Source of the DNA: Variovorax ginsengisoli
Lineage (GTDB): Bacteria; Pseudomonadota; Gammaproteobacteria; Burkholderiales; Burkholderiaceae_C
Reading direction: 5' to 3'
DNA length: 64,000 nucleotides
Assembly (NCBI RefSeq): GCF_030811835.1
Contig: NZ_JAUSRO010000003.1
Span: 310,001 to 374,000 of the forward strand
The notes under the pieces are model-generated. The model was not told the DNA's origin. It did no database searches and was given only the letters and a program-made list of their open reading frames with translations. Shown here in pieces: positions 27,284 to 35,133 of the stretch. Both the position numbers and the translations under genes were made by a program. How positions within the stretch are numbered: position 1 is the first letter of the stretch; each line of letters begins with the position of its first letter.

Positions 27284-27694
27284 GAACGAGAAGAAGCAGC
27301 GGAACGGCGTACGCCTGTCGCCCCACTGGTCTGCCGCGTCGCGGAAGATGTCGAGCAACTGCTCGCGGTCTTCCTTGTCGAACTTGGCCGTGACCGGGAT
27401 CTGTTCGAGCACGACCACGAAGCCGGGTTGCGGCATCGATTTGGGCAGCACGCCAGTGAGCGCGCTCGACAGCGTGCTCAGGCTCTTGGAAGCTTCGGGG
27501 CGCAGCGCAAATTGCTGCACGAGACTGTCAAGGACTTCCTGCTTGGTCTGCGCGTCGCGCAGGTTGGCACGCAGGAAAACCTGTCCTTCCTCTTCGGCCG
27601 CTCCTTGGAGATCGTCCACACGCAGTGCGCGGATCGACTGGACGATGTTCGGGCGCATGGTGCGCAAGGACAGTGTGATTTCGCTCAATTCCAT
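27278..27694 (-). CDS. Small soluble protein, possibly barstar-like
   Basis: 138 residues, no signal or membrane segment. The C-terminal part (LLDIFRDAADQWGDRRTPFR, then CFFSF) resembles the last helix and strand of barstar-family RNase inhibitors. The preceding order also fits: a helix (KQEVLDSLVQQFAL), a segment equivalent to the barstar binding helix (LSTLSSALTGVLP) and a strand (GFVVVLEQI). The usual Asp-Ala-Leu of that helix is only partly kept. No barnase-type RNase gene is next to it. The family call is by eye; otherwise it is a protein of unknown function. It lies 75 bases upstream of the kinase gene, same strand. Confidence 0.5.
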   Translation of the reverse strand: MELSEITLSLRTMRPNIVQSIRALRVDDLQGAAEEEGQVFLRANLRDAQTKQEVLDSLVQQFALRPEASKSLSTLSSALTGVLPKSMPQPGFVVVLEQIPVTAKFDKEDREQLLDIFRDAADQWGDRRTPFRCFFSFA

Positions 27695-27873
27695 CGGTAA
27701 TCTATTCGGAGAGGGGGCGTAACTCTATTCGAGAACGGGGTTTTCTGCGAATCGAGGGGCTTTGCGTTTTGCCCGACATCGAGTAAGGCGACGCGGCGCA
27801 CAGCGAACGGTGAGTGCGTCCGCGAGATGCGCTCCTACCGGGTAAGTCCGGAGCCCACGCGGATCGGGGCGCA

Positions 27874-27902
27874 TTGTTTTGATTATGAACCATAACGATA
27901 AT
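27874..27902 (+). promoter_or_regulatory. Sigma-70 promoter with internal palindrome before the DUF3237 gene
   Basis: TTGTTT (27874-27879), a 17-base spacer and GATAAT (27897-27902) form a good -35/-10 pair, about 55 bases before the start codon. The spacer contains the palindrome TTATGAACCATAA (27883-27895), a candidate repressor site. The remaining 27695-27873 shows no gene I can support. Confidence 0.6.
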
Positions 27903-27957
27903 TTGGTTTGAGCAGCACCCCGGCCCGGCTCTTTCAACCACAACCAGGAGACATCGC

Positions 27958-28536
27958 ATGCAAACTTCCTCTTCCCTTAGACCCCTAATCCCTTCGCGCC
28001 GTGGCCTGTTGCTGGCTGGACTCGCTACAGCAGGCGCTGGCGCCTTGGGCGCTGCGGCGTCGGCGGCGGAACTGCCATCCACGCCCACAACCGCCACCAT
28101 TCCCATGGCGTTGCCGCGCTCCGAATTCGTGTACGAGTCGATCGTCGACCTCGCACCCACGTTGCAACTGGGGGCTTCCCCGTTTGGCGACCGGCGCATG
28201 GTGCCCATCGTCGGCGGCACGTTCGAGGGCCCGGGCCTGCGAGGCAAGGTGATGGCCGGCGGGGCCGATCGGCAGTTGGTGCGGCGCGATGGCTCTGTCA
28301 ACCTGGACGCGGTGTACGAACTCCAGACCGACGACGGCGTGATCATCTCCGTGCGCAACCGCGTGCTGTCGCGGCCTGCGCGCGACGCGACGCCGCGCTA
28401 CGTGTTCTCCACGTTGGAGATCACCGCGCCCGAAGGCCGCTACGGCTGGATCAACGATTTCGTCTACGTCGGCACGCTCAACAGCATGCGGCCGCAGCGC
28501 GACGCCGTGGTGATCCGGGTCTACAAGCTTGTTTAG
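27958..28536 (+). CDS. Tat-exported DUF3237 (UPF0311) protein
   Basis: 192 residues. The N-terminus PSRRGLLLAGLATAGAGALG is a twin-arginine signal followed by a hydrophobic stretch and AAASAAE cleavage region. The mature part shows the DUF3237 pattern: FVYESIVDLAPTLQLG near the start, RRMVPIVGGTFEGPGLRGKV, and WINDFVYVGTL at the end. The family forms a small beta-barrel of unknown function, often near aromatic-degradation genes. It has its own promoter (27874-27902) and an AGGAG ribosome-binding site. Confidence 0.87.
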   Translation: MQTSSSLRPLIPSRRGLLLAGLATAGAGALGAAASAAELPSTPTTATIPMALPRSEFVYESIVDLAPTLQLGASPFGDRRMVPIVGGTFEGPGLRGKVMAGGADRQLVRRDGSVNLDAVYELQTDDGVIISVRNRVLSRPARDATPRYVFSTLEITAPEGRYGWINDFVYVGTLNSMRPQRDAVVIRVYKLV

Positions 28537-28548
28537 GACTCATGTTTG

Positions 28549-28577
28549 TTGACACTCGAACAAATGAAAAGTAATGT
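28549..28577 (+). promoter_or_regulatory. Sigma-70 promoter for the opine-dehydrogenase-like operon
   Basis: TTGACA (28549-28554), a 17-base spacer and TAATGT (28572-28577) lie about 70 bases upstream of the gene at 28649. The perfect -35 and local AT-richness support it. Confidence 0.6.
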
Positions 28578-28648
28578 AATGTGACGCCGCGCTGTTTCCT
28601 CTGCCGCGCAACCGCTTCATTGACCTTTCATTCTTCGACTGTGAAACC

Positions 28649-29722
28649 ATGAAAATTGCGATTCTGGGTGGTGGACACGGCGCTTATGCGGCCGCTGCGG
28701 ATCTGGCGGAAGCGGGGCATGCGGTACGACTGTGGCGGCGCGACGCGGTGGCGTTGCAGGCGGTGATCGACGCCGGCGGCATCACGTTGAAGGACGCGGC
28801 GGGGCCCCGCGAGGTGCGCATTTCGCTGGCGACCGCCGACATCGGTGCAGCGCTGCAGGGTGCCGAGCTCATCGTCGTTCCAGGGCCCGCTACCGCACAA
28901 GAGGACATTGCGCGCGCCATGGCGCCGCACCTCGTCGATGGTCAGGTCGTGTTCCTGCCGCCGGGCACTTTCGGCAGCTACGTGATGGCACGCGCGGTGG
29001 CGCAGATGGGCAGCCGTGCCGACGTGGCCTGGGCAGAAACCGGCACGCTGCCCTACCTTGCACGCAAGCACGGCGAACGCGAGGTCAATGTGACCGTGCG
29101 AGCGCTGCGCCTGCCCACCGGCGTCTACCCGGCGCGCAAGTCCGCGGCAGCGATCCAGGTCATCCGCCAAGCCTACCCGAGCGTGCATGCGTGCGGCGAC
29201 GCGCTGTCGGGCGCGCTCATGAATGCAGGCCCGGTGATCCATCCGCCCCTGATGGTCATGAACGCGGCGCCGCTGCAGCACTTCGAGCGTTGGGACATCC
29301 ACAACGAAGGCACGCAGCGCGCGGTGCGCGACGTGACCGACCGGCTCGACCTGGAACGCATCGCCGTTCGCGAGGCCTGGGGCATGGGCGCGCCGCACTA
29401 TCCACTGGCCGACCATTACGACAACGACCGCTGGATGTATGGGGACGCGCACAAGCAGCTCGTGAAGTCGGGTGACTGGCGCGAGAACATCGACCTCCAT
29501 ACCCACCGCTACATCACCGAGGACACCGAGCTGGGCCTCGCGTTCCTGGCTTCCGCGGCACGGCATGCGGGCGTGGAGGCGCCCATCGCGCACGGCCTGC
29601 TGGCCATTGCGGGTGGCTTTCTCCAACGCGACCTGCGGCAAGGACCTCGCACTTTCGAAGCGCTCGGCCTGGCCGAACTGACGGCTGCGCAGATCCGCGA
29701 GAGGCTGCACGATGGCGAATGA
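28649..29722 (+). CDS. NAD/NADP octopine/nopaline dehydrogenase family protein
   Basis: 357 residues. The Rossmann motif GGGHGAYAAAADLAEAG opens the protein. The C-terminal domain shows the opine dehydrogenase pattern: NAGPVIHPPLMVMNAAPL (with the catalytic His region) and YGDAHKQLVKSGDW. Members reduce an imine formed from an amino acid and a 2-oxo acid, or oxidise the reverse. The substrate here is unknown. Its end overlaps the next gene by 11 bases, so the two form one unit. Confidence 0.87.
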   Translation: MKIAILGGGHGAYAAAADLAEAGHAVRLWRRDAVALQAVIDAGGITLKDAAGPREVRISLATADIGAALQGAELIVVPGPATAQEDIARAMAPHLVDGQVVFLPPGTFGSYVMARAVAQMGSRADVAWAETGTLPYLARKHGEREVNVTVRALRLPTGVYPARKSAAAIQVIRQAYPSVHACGDALSGALMNAGPVIHPPLMVMNAAPLQHFERWDIHNEGTQRAVRDVTDRLDLERIAVREAWGMGAPHYPLADHYDNDRWMYGDAHKQLVKSGDWRENIDLHTHRYITEDTELGLAFLASAARHAGVEAPIAHGLLAIAGGFLQRDLRQGPRTFEALGLAELTAAQIRERLHDGE

Positions 29723-30713
29723 ACAACACCCGCGCGTGGTGGCTGTCGGCGCCGGCCGCATGGGGCGCGGCATCGCCATCGCCTTTGCCTACGCAGGCCA
29801 CCGCATCGCGCTCGTCGACTTGCGTGAGCGCAGCGACGAAGACTGGGCTCGGCTGCAGGCCGAAGCGGCGGCCGAGATCGAAGGCAGCCTGCGCGGCTTG
29901 AGCGCGTTGGGTGCCATCGACGCAGCACAGGTCGGCGCCATCGCCGAGCGCGTGGTTTACGTGCGCGCGAGCGATGCCCCGGCCTTCCTGGGCGCAGCCG
30001 AACTGGTGTTCGAAGGCGTGCCCGAAACCATGGCCGCCAAGCGCGATGCATTCGCGCAGCTCAACCTGCATTGCAGCGACGAGGCGATCCTCACCTCCAC
30101 GACGAGTTCGATCCTGGTCACCCAACTCGCGTCGCTCGTGCGTCGGCCGGAGCGCTTTCTGAACATCCATTGGCTCAACCCGGCTTACGTGATCCCGGTG
30201 GTCGAACTCAGCTGCCATCCGGGCACCGACCCGGCTGTGCTGGCACGTGCCAAGGCGCTGCTCGAAGCCATCGGCAAGCTGCCGGTGGTGTGCGGTGCCT
30301 CGCCCGGCTACATCGTGCCGCGGCTGCAGGCGCTGGTGATGAACGAGGCCGCGCGGATGATCGAGGAGGGCGCCGCCACGGCGGAGGAGATTGACAAGGC
30401 CACACGCTATGGACTGGGCCTTCGGTTCGCCGCGCTGGGCGTGGTCGAGTTCATCGATTTCGGCGGCTGCGACATCCTGCATCACGCGAGCCGCGAAATG
30501 TCGGCCTCGCTCAGCCCCGAACGTTATGCGGCACCCGCCATCGTCGAGCGCATGGTGTCCGAGGGGCGTCTCGGATTGAAGACAGGCAACGGTTTCTACG
30601 ACTACGCAGGCCGCGACGTGGCGGCCTACCGGGCCGACGTGCTGACCCGCACGCTCGGCATGCTCCGGCATGCGGGGCTCTGGCAGCCGCCAGCCGACCA
30701 GAGCGTGTCGTAG
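29712..30713 (+). CDS. 3-hydroxyacyl-CoA dehydrogenase family protein
   Basis: 333 residues. N-terminal NAD domain with GAGRMGRGIAIAFAYAG and the acidic end of strand 2 (LVDLRER); FEGVPETMAAKRDAF and TSTTSSI are the family core; the catalytic His lies in NIHWLNPAYVIPVVE. The C-terminal helical domain has NEAARMIEEGAAT. Short-type enzymes of this family oxidise 3-hydroxyacyl-CoA or related 3-hydroxy acids (e.g. carnitine, gulonate). It overlaps the upstream opine-dehydrogenase-like gene and ends at the terminator 30715-30743. It may feed beta-oxidation of a side chain, but is on a transcript separate from the MarR-linked cluster. Confidence 0.88.
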   Translation: MANEQHPRVVAVGAGRMGRGIAIAFAYAGHRIALVDLRERSDEDWARLQAEAAAEIEGSLRGLSALGAIDAAQVGAIAERVVYVRASDAPAFLGAAELVFEGVPETMAAKRDAFAQLNLHCSDEAILTSTTSSILVTQLASLVRRPERFLNIHWLNPAYVIPVVELSCHPGTDPAVLARAKALLEAIGKLPVVCGASPGYIVPRLQALVMNEAARMIEEGAATAEEIDKATRYGLGLRFAALGVVEFIDFGGCDILHHASREMSASLSPERYAAPAIVERMVSEGRLGLKTGNGFYDYAGRDVAAYRADVLTRTLGMLRHAGLWQPPADQSVS

Positions 30714-30714
30714 C

Positions 30715-30743
30715 AAGCGAAAGACGGCAACCGCCTTTCGCTT
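30715..30743. terminator. Bidirectional hairpin between convergent genes
   Basis: AAGCGAAAG (30715-30723) pairs with CTTTCGCTT (30735-30743), with an inner CGG/CCG and a CAA loop. It fills the gap between the dehydrogenase stop and the marR stop and can end both transcripts, though the T-run is short. Confidence 0.75.
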
Positions 30744-31286
30744 TCAGTCGGCACCTTCTGCACCCTCCGCCGCATCGCCCGGCGCCTGCGCGTGCAGGTC
30801 GATCATGCGGCGCAGCGTGGCCTTGAGGTCTTCGGCGCGTTGCAGGCCGAAGGGTTCCAGCACGCGGCGTTCGTGCTCGCGTGCGAGCTCCATCAGATGC
30901 TCGACCGACTTCGCGCCCTGGGGCGTGATGCGCACCAAGGTGATACGGCGATCACTGTCATGGGGCAGGCGTTCGATCTGCTGGCGTGCTTCCATGCGGT
31001 CGAGCAGCCGGGTGACGGTCGGCTGCTTGGTCACCGTGACCTGGGCGAGCCGTCCGATGCTCACCGCTTCGCCGCCGGCGAGCGATGCCATCACGCGCCA
31101 TTCGGACACTGAAAACCCTTGCTGGCGCGCGACTTCGTGGAACTCCGAGGAGATCAGCAGGCTGGCCTGTGCGAGCAGTGCCGGCAGGTAGTCGTCGACG
31201 AAGCGAGGCGCCGGTGCGGGTGCCGACGGATTCGTCTCCACATCTGGCTTTCCGGGCACGCTGCTTGCATGTCTAGGGTAATTCAT
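30744..31286 (-). CDS. MarR-family repressor, probable regulator of the auxin-degradation cluster
   Basis: 180 residues. The winged helix is clear: FSVSEWRVMASLAGGEAVSI, RLAQVTVTKQPTVTRLLDRM and the wing LPHDSDRRITLVRIT. Long N- and C-terminal arms would make the dimer interface. It is divergent from the iorA-like gene; in iad-type loci a MarR protein that binds indole-3-acetate represses the operon from this position. By analogy, IAA binding should release it from the shared intergenic operator. The ligand is inferred, not shown. Confidence 0.88.
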   Translation of the reverse strand: MNYPRHASSVPGKPDVETNPSAPAPAPRFVDDYLPALLAQASLLISSEFHEVARQQGFSVSEWRVMASLAGGEAVSIGRLAQVTVTKQPTVTRLLDRMEARQQIERLPHDSDRRITLVRITPQGAKSVEHLMELAREHERRVLEPFGLQRAEDLKATLRRMIDLHAQAPGDAAEGAEGAD

Positions 31287-31383
31287 GATTGTGAATACAT
31301 TCAGTTGTAAACATTATATGAAGCGTGCATTCGACGGCGTCATGAGCGCTGCGGGCCGCCCCCACCGGTAACAAAGGAACCCC
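31282..31383. promoter_or_regulatory. Divergent AT-rich control region with palindromic site (marR / iorA)
   Basis: The segment 31281-31320 is far more AT-rich than its surroundings. TTCATGATTGTGAA (31282-31295) is an inverted repeat with TTCA/TGAA arms overlapping the marR start codon, and TTGTAAACATTATA lies next to it (31304-31317). Such spacing suits a MarR dimer that represses both directions. TATAAT on the minus strand (31313-31318) could serve as the marR -10. Assignments are tentative. Confidence 0.5.
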
Positions 31384-33573
31384 ATGGCTGAACGTTCGTT
31401 CGTGGAGGAAGTCAAGAAGCTTCGGCTTTCGGGCGGCGAAGTCTTCAGTGGTGAAGGCATTCTGGCAGTGACCAAGGCGTTGCTCGAATCCGGTGTGTCT
31501 TACGTCGCGGGCTACCAGGGGTCGCCCATCTCCCATCTCATGGACGTGCTGGCGGACGCGCAGGACATCCTGGCCGACTACGGCATCCGTTTCGAGAACA
31601 GCGCCAGCGAAGCCACGGCAGCAGCCACGCTGGCCGCCTCGGTCAACTACCCGCTGCGCGGCGCGGTGACCTTCAAGGCCACGGTCGGCACCAACGTCGC
31701 GTCGGACGCCTTGGCCAACCTGGCTTCGGGCGGCGTCGTCGGCGGAGCGCTCATCATCGTCGGCGAGGACTACGGCGAGGGCTCATCGATCATGCAGGAG
31801 CGCAGCCATGCGTTCGCCATGAAGTCGCAGATGTGGCTGCTCGACCCGCGTCCCAACCTCCCGTGCATCGTTCAGGCCGTCAAGGATGGCTTCGAGCTGT
31901 CGGAGGCGAGCCACACGCCGGTGATGCTGCAGTTGCGCATTCGCGCCTGCCATGTCCACGGCCACTTCATTGCAGGCGACAACCGGCGCGCGAAGTTCAC
32001 GCTGCAGGACGCGCTGCAGACGCCCCAGCGCGACGTCAGCCGCATCGTGCTGCCGCCGGCGAGCTTTCTTCACGAGCAGGAAAAGGTGCAGGACCGCTGG
32101 CCCGCCGCGGTGCGCTTCATCGAAGAACGCCAGCTCAACGAGTTCTTCTCGGCGGACGCCGACGACGTCGGCATCATCGTGCAGGGCGGCTGCTACAACA
32201 CGCTGCTGCGCGCGCTCGAACGCCTGGGCCTGGCCGACGTGTACGGCAACACCCGCATGCCGCTCTACGTCATGAACGTGGCCTATCCGCTCATCGACAG
32301 CGAGGTGCTGCGCTTCTGCGAAGGCAAGCGCGCGGTGCTGGTGGTCGAGGAAGGCCAGCCCAATTTCGTCGAACAGAATCTGGCGAGCATCCTGCGACAG
32401 GCCGGCTCGACCACCGTGCTGCATGGCAAGGACACGCTGCCGGTGGCGGGCGAATACACCGCGTCGGAACTGCTCAAGGGTGCGCGCAGCTTTGGCGAGC
32501 GCTACGGCCGTTTGCAGCCGTTGCCCGTGCCCCCGCCCGTGCGCAAGGTCTTCGCGCTGAAGGAGGTTTCGGCGGTGGGGGTCGACGATGGGCCTGCGCC
32601 GGCGGTGCTTGGCCCGCTCGCCGATAGCGTGAACGGCCGTCCGCCGGGCTTTTGCACGGGCTGCCCGGAACGGCCGATCTTCACGGCGATGAAGCTGGTC
32701 GAACGCGAACTGGGCACGCATCACGTGAGCGCGGACATCGGCTGCCACCTGTTCTCCATCCTGCCGCCTTTCCACATCGGCGCGACCACCATGGGCTACG
32801 GCCTGGGCACGGCCAGCGCGGCCGCCTTCGGCCGGCCCGATGGCAAGCGCGCGATCTCGGTGATGGGCGACGGCGGCTTCTGGCACAACGGCCTGACCAG
32901 CGGCATCGCCAACGCGGTGTTCAACCGCAGCGACAACCTGACCATCGTGGTTGACAACAACTACACATCGGCCACGGGCGGACAGGACATCCTGTCGTCG
33001 ACCGCGCTGAATCCGACGCGCAGCACCGGCCACGAGATCGAGCGCGCCGTGCGCGGCGTCGGCGTGAAATGGGTCAGGACGCTGCGCCGCACCTACGACG
33101 TGGCGGGCATGCGCGACCTGTTGCGCGAGGCACTCACGACCAAGGAAGCGGGACCGAAGGTGCTGATCGCGCAGTCCGAATGCATGCTCAACAAGCAGCG
33201 CCGCGAGAAGCCTCTGGTGCGCAAGGCGATCGCCGACGGCAAGCGCGTGGTGCGCGAGAAGTTCGGCGTGGACGCCGACACCTGCACTGGCGACCATTCG
33301 TGCATCCGCCTGTCGGGCTGCCCGTCGCTGTCGATCAAGCCCAACCCCGATCCGCTGCGCACCGATCCGGTCGCGACCGTGCTCGACAGTTGCGTGGGCT
33401 GCGGCGTGTGCGGCGAGGTCTCCCATGCCGCCGTGCTGTGCCCGTCGTTCTACAAGGCACAGATCGTGAGCAACCCGAACCGCTGGGACCGCATGCGCGA
33501 ACGCGTGCGTGCCGCCGTCATCGGCTGGCTGCAACGCGGCGATGCGCGACGCAGGGAGGCGTATGCGTTCTGA
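31384..33573 (+). CDS. iorA: 2-oxoacid:ferredoxin oxidoreductase, IorA-like subunit
   Basis: 729 residues. N-terminal pyrimidine-binding domain (GYQGSPISHLMDVL, ENSASEATAAATLAASVNYP), central domains, then the TPP domain with CTGCPERPIF and the metal motif GDGGFWHNGLTSGIANAVFN-NNYTSATGG. The C-terminus has two cysteine clusters: CTGDHSC-IRLSGCP and CVGCGVCGE-AVLCP, which should bind Fe-S clusters. Such enzymes oxidatively decarboxylate aryl 2-oxo acids. In this cluster isatinate (2-aminophenylglyoxylate) is an attractive substrate, giving anthranilate or its CoA ester; that is inference. First gene of the run controlled from the MarR intergenic region. Confidence 0.85.
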   Translation: MAERSFVEEVKKLRLSGGEVFSGEGILAVTKALLESGVSYVAGYQGSPISHLMDVLADAQDILADYGIRFENSASEATAAATLAASVNYPLRGAVTFKATVGTNVASDALANLASGGVVGGALIIVGEDYGEGSSIMQERSHAFAMKSQMWLLDPRPNLPCIVQAVKDGFELSEASHTPVMLQLRIRACHVHGHFIAGDNRRAKFTLQDALQTPQRDVSRIVLPPASFLHEQEKVQDRWPAAVRFIEERQLNEFFSADADDVGIIVQGGCYNTLLRALERLGLADVYGNTRMPLYVMNVAYPLIDSEVLRFCEGKRAVLVVEEGQPNFVEQNLASILRQAGSTTVLHGKDTLPVAGEYTASELLKGARSFGERYGRLQPLPVPPPVRKVFALKEVSAVGVDDGPAPAVLGPLADSVNGRPPGFCTGCPERPIFTAMKLVERELGTHHVSADIGCHLFSILPPFHIGATTMGYGLGTASAAAFGRPDGKRAISVMGDGGFWHNGLTSGIANAVFNRSDNLTIVVDNNYTSATGGQDILSSTALNPTRSTGHEIERAVRGVGVKWVRTLRRTYDVAGMRDLLREALTTKEAGPKVLIAQSECMLNKQRREKPLVRKAIADGKRVVREKFGVDADTCTGDHSCIRLSGCPSLSIKPNPDPLRTDPVATVLDSCVGCGVCGEVSHAAVLCPSFYKAQIVSNPNRWDRMRERVRAAVIGWLQRGDARRREAYAF

Positions 33574-33595
33574 AATTCGACCCTGGGGGCGAGCC

Positions 33596-35092
33596 ATGAC
33601 CCAGCCGATCAAGCTCGCAATCCTGGCGATGGGCGGCGAAGGCGGCGGCGTGCTGGCCGACTGGATCGTCGACATGGGCGAGCACAACGGCTACATCGCG
33701 CAGACCACCTCGGTGCCGGGCGTGGCGCAACGCACCGGTGCCACCATCTACTACGTGGAGCTGTATCCGGCCGCGCAAGCGACGGCTGACGGCGGCCAAC
33801 CCATCCTGGCACTGATGCCGCTGCCCGGCGACGTGGACGTGGTGCTGGCCTCCGAACTGATGGAGGCGGGCCGCGCAGTGCAGCGCGGCCTGGTCACCAC
33901 CGACCGCACGACGCTGATCGCGTCGACCCATCGGGTGTATTCCATCGCGGAGAAGAGCGCGCTCGGCGACGGGCGGGTCGACAGCGCACAGCTGCTCGGC
34001 CATGCCGAGGCCGCCGCCCGGCGCTTCATTCGCTTCGACATGGCGCAGGCTGCAGAAGCTTCAGGCAGCGTGATCAGCGCCGTGCTCTTCGGCGCGCTGG
34101 CCGGTGCGGGCGTGCTGCCCTTTGCACGTGCGCAGTTCGAGGACACCATCACGCGCGGCGGCGTGGGCGTGCAGCCGAGCCTGAAGGCTTTCGCAACCGG
34201 CTTTGCGCGTGCTCAAGATCCGCTCGACCCAGCAACGCCGCAGCCGGCGGCCATGCCTGCGCCGCAGCCGCGCCATCCGGCCGTCCGCGCGCTGGTCGAC
34301 CGCGTGCAGCAACGGTTCGAACCGGCGGCGCACTTCGTGCTGCTCGAAGGTGTGCGCCGCCTGATCGACTACCAGGACATCGACTATGCAGCGCTGTACC
34401 TGGACCGCATGGCCGGCATCGCCGCCTTGCCTGCGGTCGCCGACACGCCGCAGCTGGTGATCGAAACGGGGCGCCACCTCGCGCTGTGGATGTCGTATGA
34501 AGACACGGCCCGCGTCGCCGCATTGAAGACGCGCGCCACCCGCTTCGAGCGCGTGCGCGGCGAGGCGAGTGTCAAGAGCGGCCAGATCCTCGCGATCAAC
34601 GAATACATGCATCCGCGCCTGCAGGAGATCTGCGAGACGCTGCCTGCGGGCATCGGCCGCTGGCTGATGCGCTCGTCGCTGCCGCGCCGGCTGGTGGAGA
34701 AGCTGACGCAGCATGGCCGTGTAATCCAGACCAGCTCGGTGCACGGCTACCTGATGCTGCGCACCGTGGCGGGCATGAAGCGCTGGCGTCGTTCCACGAT
34801 GCGCTATGCGGAAGAAAACCGCCGCATCGAGGCCTGGCTCGCCTGCATCGCCGACACCGCGGACCGCAACCCGGCGCTCGCCGTCGAGGTGGCTCAGTGC
34901 CAGCGGCTGGTCAAGGGCTACAGCGATACGCACACGCGCGGCACCCTGAACTACGACACGCTGATGGCGGCGCTCGAGCGCGCCGGCAGCAATCTGGCGC
35001 CCGCCACACTGCGTGAGCTGCGCGACGCAGCGCTCGCCGACGAGCATGGCAACCAGCTGCGGGCGGCACTCGCGCGTCACGCGCTGGCCTGA
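33596..35092 (+). CDS. iorB: 2-oxoacid:ferredoxin oxidoreductase, IorB-like subunit with DUF6537 extension
   Basis: 498 residues from MTQPIKLAILAMGGEGGG. Residues 1-200 are the gamma-type pyruvate/ketoacid oxidoreductase domain (LAILAMGGEGGGVLADWIVD, TSVPGVAQRTGATIYYVE). The C-terminal 290 residues match the DUF6537 region normally found at the end of single-chain bacterial enzymes (LLEGVRRLIDYQDIDYAALY). Thus the usual single polypeptide is split here into two genes. An in-frame ATG at 33563 with GGGAGG before it overlaps the end of iorA and is a real alternative start. It works with the upstream subunit. Confidence 0.82.
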   Translation: MTQPIKLAILAMGGEGGGVLADWIVDMGEHNGYIAQTTSVPGVAQRTGATIYYVELYPAAQATADGGQPILALMPLPGDVDVVLASELMEAGRAVQRGLVTTDRTTLIASTHRVYSIAEKSALGDGRVDSAQLLGHAEAAARRFIRFDMAQAAEASGSVISAVLFGALAGAGVLPFARAQFEDTITRGGVGVQPSLKAFATGFARAQDPLDPATPQPAAMPAPQPRHPAVRALVDRVQQRFEPAAHFVLLEGVRRLIDYQDIDYAALYLDRMAGIAALPAVADTPQLVIETGRHLALWMSYEDTARVAALKTRATRFERVRGEASVKSGQILAINEYMHPRLQEICETLPAGIGRWLMRSSLPRRLVEKLTQHGRVIQTSSVHGYLMLRTVAGMKRWRRSTMRYAEENRRIEAWLACIADTADRNPALAVEVAQCQRLVKGYSDTHTRGTLNYDTLMAALERAGSNLAPATLRELRDAALADEHGNQLRAALARHALA

Positions 35093-35133
35093 TCGCCCAC
35101 TGCAAGAAAAAAAGAACGACGAGAAAGGCACCG

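Noticed and set aside
27702-28358. 218-codon minus-strand frame as the missing toxin partner of the barstar-like protein
   Set aside because: It runs opposite the Tat-signal DUF3237 gene and has no RNase motif; composition is that of a shadow frame.
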